Shown here: one piece after another, positions 9,041 to 17,809 of the stretch
How the letters are laid out: every line of letters begins with the position of its first letter
How positions within the stretch are numbered: the stretch's first letter is position 1
Source of the DNA: Chrysochromulina parva
Taxonomy: Eukaryota > Haptophyta > Prymnesiales > Chrysochromulinaceae
DNA: 26,871 nt
Direction of reading: 5' to 3'
NCBI GenBank assembly: GCA_002887195.1
Contig: PJAB01000430.1
Span: 1 to 26,871, forward strand
Notes under the pieces: generated by a model
Told to the model about the DNA's origin: nothing
Seen by the model: the letters and a program-made list of their open reading frames with translations, nothing else
Database searches by the model: none
Program-made: the position numbers and the translations under genes

Positions 9041-10365
9041 TGCTGCTGCTGCTGCTGCTGCTGCGCAGGCATCACTGCGGCTCCCCCATCTTCGGCGGGC
9101 GGACTCTGTCCACTGCTCTGCTCACCACCATCATCACCACCACGTGTGCCGCCACTGTGGTCTCCCTTCACGCTCTCCTTTGCCGTACCAGCCCGACGCG
9201 CGGCTGCATGGCGCGCCTCCTCCACCACTTCCTCTAGCAAGGCGAGCACCTGCTCCGACTCCACATGCTCGGGCAGCCGGAAAGTCATCATGTGCTGTAG
9301 CACTCTCAGGTCCTCGGGCATACACTCGTCACGGCCAGCGGCCACGGCGCACGCACGCAGGAGCTTGGGCGCCTTGACGAGGAACGTCCGGTCCGAAATG
9401 CACGAGTTACTCGCATCGAGCTTATGTCGCGCGATCAGCTGCACGATGAAGCGGATGATGCCGTCACGCACCTCGGGCGGAAAGCGCACGCGCTCCACGG
9501 CGGTTTGCAACTGTGCGAGCTCCGTGGCGCACAGAGAGCGCTCTCGCTCATCACTACCTCCATGAGTGCCCTGCTCTCGAGGTGCGGCTTTGGTTGTAAA
9601 GCGGTCGATGACGCTCGCGGCATCCTCCCATCGACCCAAGCCAAGCAGCCCGTCACATCTCAATTGGAAGGCAAAGCGGTCGAGCGTCGCTGGATCTGTG
9701 AGGTGAGCACGCCGAGATTTCAGCTCGTTGGGATGATGGCATGACAGAGTGCGCCACTCGGCCATGGCAGGGCTCATCACTTAGCCTGGCGACTTACCGA
9801 GCGGCTCGTTGTAATACGTCGCACTCGTCGGGTTGCCGGTGGCGATCGCTGTGAGAAGTGGAATGGGCTTGGCGTGCCACCGCCGCTCGTTGAGAAGCCT
9901 CAACAAGACATTGAGTGCCTCTCCGGGAGCACGGCTGATGTCATCGAGAACCGCAACCTCGGCGGTGAGGAGCCCGCCTGCTTCAACCTCTGAACGGATG
10001 AGCTCTCCAGTGGGTCGTTGCTCACGACGGATGACGGCATCGCCCACAAGCTCGGAGAGGCGCGTATCGCGATGCAGCTGACAAAAGAAGGCGCTGAGCC
10101 CCGCGGTTGCGGAAGCTGTCTCAGCCAGCAGGGTCTTGGCGGCTCCTGGTGGACCTTCAACGTAAACGTGTTCCTTGGCGATGAGAGCCAGCACGAGGCA
10201 CTCTTTGAGTGGTTTCTGGCCTATCACCGCAGCGTCGAGTTGATCGCGAAGCCTGAGCACGCCACGTGGCGAGCTTGTTGCAGTGTAGAGGAGGCGTCGG
10301 CCAAAGCCGAAGGTGCTGCTGAGGGGCACCTGTGGTGTGCCGCCAAGTCTTCTAATGGGCTGCAT
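7843..10365 (-). CDS. MoxR-type AAA+ ATPase fused to a von Willebrand A domain (two exons)
   Basis: Exon 1 is 10365-9798 and exon 2 is 9695-7843, giving 806 residues. The ATG at 10365 is the first in frame; above it only GTG is available, and that would overlap moaA. Residues 1-35 are Arg/Ser-rich and lack acids, like a mitochondrial presequence. AAA+ core: Walker A GPPGAAKT (71-78), HRDTRLSELVG, Walker B VLDDISRA with Asp141-Asp142 (the usual DE is DD), sensor GNPT with Asn178. The splice joins NEPL to DPATLDRF, a MoxR signature. A long acidic linker with a polyQ tract (about 401-441) leads to the VWA domain, whose MIDAS is intact: DVSTS (585-589), a Thr in GLTDYE, and VTDG (687-690; Asp688). 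MoxR-VWA pairs such as RavA-ViaA and CoxD-CoxE remodel proteins or insert metal cofactors, normally as two proteins. The substrate here is unknown. Confidence 0.87.
8968..9036 (-). repeat. Uninterrupted (CAG)23 tract encoding polyglutamine
   Basis: 69 bases of pure CTG on the plus strand, read as CAG/Gln in the MoxR-VWA linker. It is flanked by eight more CAGs after a GAG interruption (9040-9063) and by mixed CAG/CGG codons on the other side. No CAA codons occur, as expected of recent repeat expansion. Confidence 0.97.
9696..9797 (-). other. Intron of the MoxR-VWA gene (102 bp, GT-AG)
   Basis: On the minus strand it runs from GTAAGTCG to CTCACCTCACAG. It carries an in-frame TAA (9783-9781), so it cannot be read through even though its length is a multiple of three. 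Removing it joins the two halves of the conserved NEPLDPATLDRF stretch exactly. Confidence 0.92.
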
Positions 10366-10531
10366 GTGTTGCTTGTTTTGTGCATTGTTTCGGTCGGCCG
10401 CGCTCCCGGATCGAGTGAAGCTTACCGGTAGCACTTGTGTAGAACTGCATGGTATATGTTGGCGTGCTCTGAACTGAACTGAACTGAACTGTGAACGTAC
10501 GCAGAAGGCTTCACAAACATACCGGTACCCT
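10366..10531. promoter_or_regulatory. 166-bp bidirectional promoter, MoxR-VWA / moaA
   Basis: TACCGGTA occurs at 10423-10430 (58 bases before the MoxR-VWA ATG) and at 10520-10527 (four bases before the moaA ATG). Between them is a pentanucleotide microsatellite of about four CTGAA units (10469-10490). The two genes must share or abut their control regions. Confidence 0.6.
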
Positions 10532-11776
10532 ATGGGGGCGAGACGCCTTTGTTCCTCGCGCTTCCTCTCCACCTCTGCCTCCGCGTCCACCTCTGCACGT
10601 GCGCGGCTGTTGCGGAGCCGCCTCGCCGAGGAGGCCCCGTCGCCTCAGGACTTCGTCGCTGGTTCGCCACGGCCCGTCGTTGCTGACCACTCCGCCGGGC
10701 GCTCCGACCATTCCGCCGTGCGCGCTGCCGCCGAGCTACGGCGGCAGCATGGTGTTCCCGCGGCTGAAGCCTCTACATCCGTCGACCCGGCGCTCTCCGA
10801 TCGCTTCAGTCGGCGCCACACATACCTGCGCATCTCGCTGACAGAGCGCTGCTCGCTCCGCTGCGTCTACTGCATGCCCGAGGGTGGCGTGGACCTGACG
10901 CCTGACTCGCGGCTGCTCCGCACTGAGGAGATGATGCGGATCGCTTCGCTCCTTGTCGACGCGGGCGTCAACAAAATCCGCCTGACAGGCGGCGAGCCGA
11001 CGGTGCGGCGCGACCTGCCTGAGATCGTGAGCTCGTTGAACGAGCTGCGTCCGCGCGGGCTGCGCCAGATTGCGCTCACGAGCAATGGCATAGCGCTGCC
11101 GCGCATGCTGCCAACGCTCGTGCTCAATGGGCTCGACCGTCTCAACGTGTCGCTCGACACGCTCGACCGCGCTCGATTCGTGCAGATTGCGCGCCGCGAT
11201 GGGCTCGCGCGTGTACTCGAGGCGATTGATCTCGCGCTCGAGCTCGGACTCACGCCACTCAAGCTCAACTGTGTCGTGATGGCGGGGATCAACGACGACG
11301 AGCTGCTTGCGTTCGCAGAGCTCTCTCGCGCGCGCCCGATCGACGTGCGCTTCATCGAGTACATGCCCTTCGACGGCAACAAGTGGAAGCACGAGAGTAT
11401 GGTTTCACTCGAGGAGATGCTCCTGCGGCTGCGGGAGGCGCACCCTGAGCTCTCGAAGCAGCCGTCGCCCCCGAATGACGTGGCCGTCTCCTGGAAGCTG
11501 CCCGATTCGGCCGGCTCGGTCTCGTTCATCGCCTCGATGACGCAGCCGTTCTGCTCCGGATGCAACCGGCTCCGGCTCACCGCCGACGGGAGCCTCAAGG
11601 TATGCCTCTTCGGGAGCCGCGAGGTCTCGCTTCGCGACGCGATGCGCGAAGGCGCGACGGACGCGGAGCTGCTCGAGCTCGTGGGTGGCGCGCTCCAACG
11701 CAAGCATGCAGCGCATGCGGGCATGCACCAGATCGCCGCCACGAAGAACCGTCCAATGACGACCATAGGAGGGTGA
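10532..11776 (+). CDS. moaA: GTP 3',8-cyclase, first enzyme of molybdenum cofactor synthesis
   Basis: A 414-residue radical-SAM enzyme (plant CNX2, human MOCS1A). With SAM it converts GTP to 3',8-cyclo-dihydro-GTP, which MoaC turns into cPMP. Residues 1-60 are rich in Arg, Ser and Ala with no early acidic residues, a mitochondrial presequence like that of CNX2. The SAM cluster motif CSLRCVYC gives C107, C111 and C114. TGGEPTVRRD (152-161) is the SAM-binding GGE region. The second [4Fe-4S] site, which binds GTP, is C341, C344 and C358. The chain ends in Gly-Gly, which is needed for activity in characterised MoaA. All key residues are present in one intron-free frame. Divergent from the MoxR-VWA gene 166 bp away. 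Two hairpin-forming arms follow the stop. Confidence 0.96.
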   Translation: MGARRLCSSRFLSTSASASTSARARLLRSRLAEEAPSPQDFVAGSPRPVVADHSAGRSDHSAVRAAAELRRQHGVPAAEASTSVDPALSDRFSRRHTYLRISLTERCSLRCVYCMPEGGVDLTPDSRLLRTEEMMRIASLLVDAGVNKIRLTGGEPTVRRDLPEIVSSLNELRPRGLRQIALTSNGIALPRMLPTLVLNGLDRLNVSLDTLDRARFVQIARRDGLARVLEAIDLALELGLTPLKLNCVVMAGINDDELLAFAELSRARPIDVRFIEYMPFDGNKWKHESMVSLEEMLLRLREAHPELSKQPSPPNDVAVSWKLPDSAGSVSFIASMTQPFCSGCNRLRLTADGSLKVCLFGSREVSLRDAMREGATDAELLELVGGALQRKHAAHAGMHQIAATKNRPMTTIGG

Positions 11777-11798
11777 GACACACTGTGAGGGACAGGCG

Positions 11799-11837
11799 CG
11801 CGCGCAGCGCACAGTAGGTAGGCATGCGCTGCGTGTG
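11799..11837 (+). terminator. Hairpin plus T-rich tail after moaA
   Basis: CGCAGCGCA (11803-11811) pairs exactly with TGCGCTGCG (11825-11833) around a 13-base loop. Wobble pairs extend the stem to about 13 bp. It is followed by CTTTATTTTTATG and starts about 25 bases after the stop codon. It looks like a bacterial intrinsic terminator, but in a eukaryotic gene a 3'-end processing role is more likely. The loop and 3' arm hold TAGGTAGGCATG, also found at 17013-17024. Confidence 0.45.
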
Positions 11838-11991
11838 GCCTTTATTTTTATGAGCGCGTGGCAAGAGAACGCAGCTCGAAAACGCGTCGTTGCGGGCTTC
11901 AAAACTGCGCCGCGGCGCGTTTCGTCTCTTCAAAAGACCCCTTTTTGCTCGAGCTCGCCGGCCGTGAGTGAACGAGGGCAGGCTCGCGTGC

Positions 11992-12999
11992 ATGCAATCG
12001 AGGGCAGGCTCTGTGTATACGGCCTCGGATGCCTCCGAACAGAGGCGCATCGACCTCGCCGAGCGCCGCCAAGCATTCCAAAACCTAGGTATTCTCACCT
12101 CACACCTCGTCGCTGTGAGCTCGCGCGGCGACGAAGCAGACGCCTTGAGGCGCGTCTTCAATTCCTTCGTCACCGTCGACGGAGACAACGGCGCCATCAG
12201 AGGAATAGAGTGGGTCCCAGTGGCGCTGAGGATGTTGCAGCTGACGCCGTTCACCCAGGCAGCGCGTGCTGAGCTGAGCCAGTTCAACTCCGAGTTCAAC
12301 CGCAGCGGCTGCGTGGCTGTGACCTTCGGCCAGTTCCGACATCTCTGCTCCAAGCTGCGCACAGCACGATTGCAGAAATCTTCGGCTCCTCGCCTGCAGA
12401 ATTCTTCGTCCGCGCCGCAACTGTCGTGGGCTCCAAAGCGGCCGCAGAGTGCGAGCGCCATGATGCTTAGTGGCGACGATGGTGGCGCCCCTGTAGCGGC
12501 AGCCGCAAGCAGCAGCGGTAGCCCCGCGTCCGCAGCCAAGGGCAAGGGCGCGCCGAGTATACACGTGCCGCCCACAGAGGCCAGTGGCTCGGCAAAAGCG
12601 CGTCTTTCACGATCTTGCTCGACGATCACGTTCGACCCCCTTGATGTCGAGATCGATCACGTGCAACGGTCCATCTTGGGGCGTGCGATGCGGCTCGGCG
12701 TGACGATCGCGGACGTCGTGCACGAGCAGCAGGCCTACGAGGAGGCCATGCGTCGTGCGCTCGCCGCCAAGCAAGCCGAGTCGGTTCGGCGCGCTCAGCA
12801 AAACAAGGAATTCGTCGCCGCGCGCCGCATCGCACGCCGACCGATGTGGCGCTCCACGACGCCGGTTGGAGGGACGATGACGGGCGCGCCCAGCCGCGCC
12901 AAGAAGATCCGGCCCGCCATGAGCCGCGACGAGGCGAATGCGTGGGCGCTCAAGATGCAGGCGTGGCAGAAAGGATATCGCGAGGGCAATCCGACATGA
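11992..12999 (+). CDS. Unknown helical protein, possible degenerate EF-hand pair
   Basis: A 335-residue protein; the ATG at 11992 is used because the longer frame opens with GTG. I do not recognise a family. Residues about 50-122 alternate helices and short loops (ALRRVFNSFV, TVDGDNGAIRGIEW, then FNSEFNRSGCVAVTFGQF). They have the spacing of an EF-hand pair, but the calcium-binding positions are largely lost. Residues 125-205 are Ser/Ala-rich and probably disordered. Residues about 215-288 form a charged helix or coiled coil (VEIDHVQRSILGRAMRLG, EEAMRRALAAKQAESVRRAQQN). The tail is basic. No signal peptide or membrane segment is present. It lies 215 bp before the TTLL gene on the same strand, so a cytoskeletal or flagellar role is conceivable but unproven. 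Confidence 0.6.
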   Translation: MQSRAGSVYTASDASEQRRIDLAERRQAFQNLGILTSHLVAVSSRGDEADALRRVFNSFVTVDGDNGAIRGIEWVPVALRMLQLTPFTQAARAELSQFNSEFNRSGCVAVTFGQFRHLCSKLRTARLQKSSAPRLQNSSSAPQLSWAPKRPQSASAMMLSGDDGGAPVAAAASSSGSPASAAKGKGAPSIHVPPTEASGSAKARLSRSCSTITFDPLDVEIDHVQRSILGRAMRLGVTIADVVHEQQAYEEAMRRALAAKQAESVRRAQQNKEFVAARRIARRPMWRSTTPVGGTMTGAPSRAKKIRPAMSRDEANAWALKMQAWQKGYREGNPT

Positions 13000-13098
13000 G
13001 CCGGGGACGTGGCTCGCGCGCTCGTGGGGAGCTCCGTGGACGCGTGGAGTGAACTTTATACTTGCATCAAACACATCTTTAACAATATAGTACCGCTG

Positions 13099-13125
13099 GT
13101 GTGTCCCGGCTCCCCCGGTGTTTTT
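13099..13125 (+). promoter_or_regulatory. Shared upstream element, copy 3 (before the TTLL gene)
   Basis: GTGTGTCCCGGCTCCCC (13099-13115) followed by CGGTGTTTTT. It is identical in the core to the copies at 103 and 4846 (minus), and lies 89 bases before the ATG at 13215 in the same orientation. Confidence 0.6.
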
Positions 13126-13214
13126 GAACCGATCGCTGCGGAAAAAGCACGGCGTACATACTTGCCGCATTTGGAAATTAGCAGGATCGTTTCCAACTCG
13201 AGTAATTTGAGTCA

Positions 13215-13824
13215 ATGCTGATCCTGGACAGAGCGTCGCATTCCTTGAATGACGAGGACTGCAAAGAGGTGGCTGCCACGTTAGCGACGACGCCGACACG
13301 TCAGGTGTATCTGCACGCAAACTCGTTGCGATGCGCTGGGGCTGAGTACATTGCTGCCGGGCTGGTGCTGCTCTCGCTGCGAGGTGGCGCCCACGTGCTG
13401 ACGCGGCTGTGCTTGCACGAGAACGCGATCGGCGATTGCGGAACCCTGGTTTTGGCAGAAGCTATGCGCAGTGCCAATCTCGTGAGTCTCGTGCGGCTCG
13501 ATCTCTCTTCCAATGCCATCGGAAACGCTGGTGCGGCGGCGCTTGCAACCGCGTTGTTGCTCGCAACTCTGCGGCCAAGGCTAGAGGAGCTTTCGCTTGC
13601 AGCCAATCGGATCGGCCATACGGGCTTTGGCGCGCTGCTGACCGCCGTAGCCGCGTCAGAAAAGACATGTCCGAGCCTTGAGGTTGTTGACCTGAGAGCG
13701 AATATGATTTCAGTCGACGCGCAGCTTGCGGAGGCGCTCGCAGCAAGTCCGCGAGCGCTTCGAATGCTCATGCAGTCGCTGCGCGAGCAAAACCAAGGCG
13801 CTGTCGGCGACCAAGAAGCATGCG

Positions 13825-13899
<75 letters not shown>

Positions 13900-16895
13900 C
13901 CGTGGCTCGGCTAGCTGTCAGTGTGGCCGAGCTGCAGCCGCTCGTCGAGGAGCGCGAGGCAGCGTATGTGGCTCAGCGAGCTTCAGAGGAATCCAGGCGG
14001 CGAGAGCTCGAGGAAGCGGCCAGAAGAGCGGCCAAGGAGGGTGTGGAGGCTGAGATTCGGTGTCTGGCCGCTACGATGATGGCGGCCGTGGTCGAAACGG
14101 CCGTGGCGGCAGCGGCGGATGCAGATCGCTGCGCAGCCGTCGAGAGGCGACGGATGCATCAGGCAGAATCAAGGAGGGTGGCAGCGGAGCTCACATTGAG
14201 GATGGTCGAGGACGCCAATCGCGAGGCTGCGCGGCGGAGCGCGGAGCTCGGCGCACAAGCGATGCAAAGAGCCGCCGAAGATCAGAGGAAGGCCGAGGCC
14301 GAGGAGGTGACACGGCAGCAAGCGCAGACTGCGCGACAACTCGTCGAGGCTCGTGCGAAGAGAGAGGTAGAGGAGCGAGTGCGGCGCACAGAGACGGAGC
14401 GGCAGAAGCGCCACGAACGCGAGGCCAAGAGCCGCTGCGTGCGGGAGGTGGCTGCAGCTCGGTCGGTGGCGCGTGACTTCGAATATCAGGCTCGGGTTGC
14501 TCGGGTGTTGGCGCGAAAGCTAGAAGGGTTGCGAGAGCGCTCGGGTTCGGTCGGGGCAGCCGTGGCCACCAAGCAGAGGCTGGCACGCGAAAGGTTGATC
14601 CAGCGGATTGGGCATGAAGAGGGGCAGAGCCTGCTGTTGATGACCTCGTACATGGGTGCGATCATGCGGAGGGCCACGGGACCACAGGTCACACCACATG
14701 CAACCGTGGACAAGACGCTCAAGCTGGCCGCGGCAGCGGCGGCTGCAACGACGGCGGCGGAAGTTGCCGAGGCCGCCGCTGCCGCCGCCAAAGTGGCTGC
14801 GATCGAGGCCATTTCGACCAAGGTGCTAGAGGCGCCAAGGGTAGCGCCACGCGGTCTTCCAGTGTCTTCTCGTGCCTCGAGTCCGTCTGCACTGCACCCA
14901 CCGTCCCTCCGCGCCACCAACTGGCTCTCGGATGCTCAGCTGCAAAGGGCGATCGCCGACGCTGCACGCCAGGGCGGTCCATACGAGCGAGCCAAGAGCG
15001 GAAGGCCCTCCACATCGCCATCCTCCCTCGACTCCTCGCGCTCAACAGGGCGCTTTCCTTCAGTGCCGTCGCTCGGTGGCAGCACTGCGGCGGCAGCCGC
15101 CACCGACGGCACGACAGACAAGATCCTTCGACCGCCGGGGCGGCCGAAGGGCATTGTGATGGTTTCCGACTCGGGAGCTCGCAGTGCTCGAGAGCTCCGG
15201 GGACCAACTCACGGACCAGCTCATGGCTCGAGGGCGATGGACCGTCGATCACGACTCACACGCCCAGCCTCCGCCACGAGCCTTCCTCGCACCGCTGCCG
15301 CCGCCAACTCCTCTGCACGCACTCCCCACGAGGCCCACGCCGCGGCGCACGCCGCCCACACTGTGACCATGTACGCCGGCGCCCTCACAGCCGTCCGGAA
15401 CGCTAACGCGCAGCTCCGGGCCAGCTTCCCAACAGCTCTCCCAACGTCTGCGCGAGAGGCTGCGTCCGAGGCGATGGTGGGCATGGGCCCTCCGACGGTG
15501 CCCTTGGACTTAGCGCGCTGCTTCATGATGCAGTCGGGTAACGGACACGGCCAGGATCGTCTACGGGCTGCACTCAACCGTCGCGGCTGGAACGAGATCC
15601 CCGGCTGTGCTGACCTGCAGAACCTTCGCAATTGCCTGAGCAACGGGCTCGGCTTTGTTTGGCTGCGTGGCGACCATAACTGCAAGGTCCTGTGCGACCT
15701 GCCCGCCGGCACGAGCGCGGTCATCAATCGCTGGCCGCCAAAGCCTTCGGGCTCCGGGGCGGACTTGCGCGTGCTCTGGCACAAGGCCGAGCTGGTCAGC
15801 ACCCTTGTGCAGTACTACGAGGCCCAGGGTCTCGATACATGGAGGCATCATCCACTCACCCTAGTACTGCCGCAGGGGGCGGGCGCCAGTAGTGCGGCGT
15901 GGGGAGAGTTTCGGACTCTCTTTGAGGCCGTGGCGGATGGCACAGACGCTCGCGTGCCACTCGTACAGCGCACGCGCAACCTTTGGCTTCTCAAGCCCAC
16001 CGGAGGATGCTCGGGCCGCGGCATCGGTCTGGGGGACTCGCTGGAGGAGCTGCAGTCACACTATGACTCGTGCCGCGCGATGGAGGGCTTGCAGGCGGCC
16101 TCAGCCAGCCAAGCGTGGATTGCGCAAAAGTACCTCGAAGCGCCTCTGCTGTTCCAGGGTCGCAAGTTTGACGTTCGCATCTTTGCTCTGCTCGAGTCGT
16201 CGCCACAGACGGAGCTCGGATTCGCTCTGCTCGCGTACCGCGAGGGCTACGGTCGCACCTCGAGTGAGATATTCACGCTCGACGAGCTTCACCCCACGAT
16301 GCACCTGACCAACTTTGCAGTCCAAAAGAGCGCAGAGGCTACGTTTGGCCTCCACGAGGCTGGCAACTCCATCTCCTTCCCCGACATTGAGCGCGCGCTC
16401 GGCTCGTCCGTCGGGTTCCTTGCACGCATCGTGCCCGCCATGCACGGGCTGATGGCCGACGCGGTGCTCGCTGCAAGGGCGCAGCTGATGGACACGCTCG
16501 CGGCTGCCGGTGCTCCGAAAGCCACCTTTCGCACGTTGCTCGCGTTCGATCTCATCGTCGAAGCGAACGGGTCGCCCCTGCTCATGGAGATCAACCCCTT
16601 CCCAGGCCAGACCCCTCAGAACGACTGGCACGGCCATTACCTGCGCCGCCTCCTCGACGATTACGTGAACAGGTGCGTCGGGTCGCCCCTGACATCGAGC
16701 GCCGCACGCACAAAGGACAGCACGCGGCCATTGTTTGATGGTCACCACGTCCCCAATAGCGAGGACGATGGATGGGTGCTCCTTCTCGGGCGAGAGAACG
16801 AGACTTCGTCGACTGATGTGACAGCCGCGTTCGACGTCATTCCATGCGGGTCGAGGCATGTGCGCGTCAGGCCCACTCGACAGCGAGAGGACTAG
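13215..16895 (+). CDS. LRR - polyQ - coiled-coil - tubulin tyrosine ligase-like (TTLL) protein
   Basis: A 1226-residue protein in one uninterrupted frame. Residues about 29-165 hold ribonuclease-inhibitor-type leucine-rich repeats (LCLHENAIGDCG, LDLSSNAIGNAG, LSLAANRIGHTG). Gln206-228 is a pure polyQ tract. Residues 230-445 are a long Glu/Arg/Ala coiled coil. Residues 500-800 are Ala/Ser/Pro-rich and probably disordered. The TTL ATP-grasp domain occupies about 800-1180: WLLKPTGGCSGRGIGL (923-938), AQKYLEAPLLFQGRKFDVRIF, HLTNFAVQK and the metal-binding LLMEINPFPG. TTLL enzymes ligate Tyr, Glu or Gly to tubulin tails, mostly on axonemal microtubules; which reaction applies cannot be read here. 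LRR fused to TTL is unusual. The catalytic motifs look complete. Confidence 0.88.
13830..13898 (+). repeat. Uninterrupted (CAG)23 tract encoding polyglutamine
   Basis: 69 bases of pure CAG giving Gln206-228 of the TTLL protein, between GAG and GCC codons. It has the same unit and the same length as the tract at 8968-9036 in an unrelated gene on the other strand. Confidence 0.97.
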
Positions 16896-16999
16896 TATAA
16901 TTGAGCTCCGGTAGGTCTGTACGGCCAGATGCAGTCCAACTTCGCCACCATCTTGCCACAGCATGCAGGCGTGAGTGAGTCTGCAACACTGCAAGTTCT

Positions 17000-17027
17000 G
17001 CCCATGGCATACTAGGTAGGCATGGGC
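17000..17027 (+). other. 7-bp hairpin after the TTLL gene with a motif shared with the moaA hairpin
   Basis: GCCCATG and CATGGGC flank a 14-base loop, 105 bases after the stop. TAGGTAGGCATG (17013-17024) spans the loop and 3' arm and is identical to 11815-11826 in the hairpin after moaA. Confidence 0.4.
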
Positions 17028-17491
17028 TGATGGGCACGATGGTCGAAGCCGTGCCGTCGACGCAGTGCATACAACAGGTGACTTGCACGCGATCGACGAA
17101 CTGGGCAACTGGCGCGATGGCGTGTTGTCCAGACTGCGAGCGAGATGGACGGCCTCCGCAATTTTGAGAATGCTAAGGGCACCAGGTTGTCCTTTTGAGA
17201 TCGGATGGAGGAGGCATACAGTCACCTCGGAACCGGGGTGGGAGGCCCTGACCACGAGCCGTGGTTTGAAGGCTGTCGCACGACTCGGGCGACGAAGCAA
17301 ACGTCGCGGGAGCGCGACCGAGCAGGGCTTCTAAGTGCTTTTTCGGAGCAGCAAGTGTCGAGACTGTTGCTCGCGCCACACGCCGCGACCGTGCACGCCA
17401 GCGCACTAGCCACCAAGCGAGGGCGCGACTTGGCGCGGGGGGACGCCACCTCAAGCGCGCGAGGCATCCCACCGCCCCCGCTAAGCCCCCG

Positions 17492-17543
17492 CGTCACGTC
17501 AACGTCCGGTCGTCTCAACCGCGTCAAATCGACTGACGTGACG
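17492..17543. other. Perfect 10-bp inverted repeat
   Basis: CGTCACGTCA (17492-17501) and TGACGTGACG (17534-17543) are exact reverse complements with a 32-base spacer, in the 3' region shared by two convergent genes. Each arm also contains a TGACGT-type (CRE/bZIP-like) core, so a protein-binding role is possible. Confidence 0.45.
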
Positions 17544-17809
17544 GACTCCGGTTGTCCGCACGGGCACCTAAATGCTTAAAACCGGCAGCGTGTACCACTT
17601 CCGCGAGCTACACACGGATGATCCTGCCGCTTGCCCTCTAAAACACTAAAGAAGAAAACTTGACACGTGCGGCTTTTGCGGGTCATGTGCGCCGCCGCGC
17701 GCAGGGCCAGGCGCGTCGTCTCGGGCATGCCGCACGGGCCCGCGTTGCGGGGTCTGCGCCGCAGCGGTCGATCAAATAATTCCCCGCGGCGCACATCTTG
17801 CCTCCCTCG

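Larger units (their letters stand above)
16896..17809. other. 914-bp interval between convergent TTLL and M41-like genes
   Basis: No coding frame is supported. Two inverted repeats stand out: GCCCATG/CATGGGC (17000-17006, 17021-17027) and CGTCACGTCA/TGACGTGACG (17492-17501, 17534-17543). The rest is GC-rich sequence in which I see nothing recognisable. Confidence 0.5.

Noticed and set aside
8384..9565. Plus-strand frame with a long poly-Cys stretch, and sister frames with poly-Ala and poly-Leu
   Set aside because: These are the other readings of the CTG repeat, opposite a well-supported minus-strand gene.
7843..9780. A stand-alone VWA gene starting at 9780, separate from the ATPase
   Set aside because: The apparent start lies inside the intron. 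Splicing 9797 to 9696 restores a conserved MoxR sequence across the junction, so the two halves are one gene.
11799..11850. The hairpin and T-rich tail after moaA as evidence of bacterial DNA
   Set aside because: moaA has a mitochondrial-type leader and the region's other genes are plainly eukaryotic; similar hairpins follow those genes too.
16101..17300. 399-codon minus-strand open frame
   Set aside because: Most of it is antisense to the TTL catalytic domain; the remainder has no coding character.
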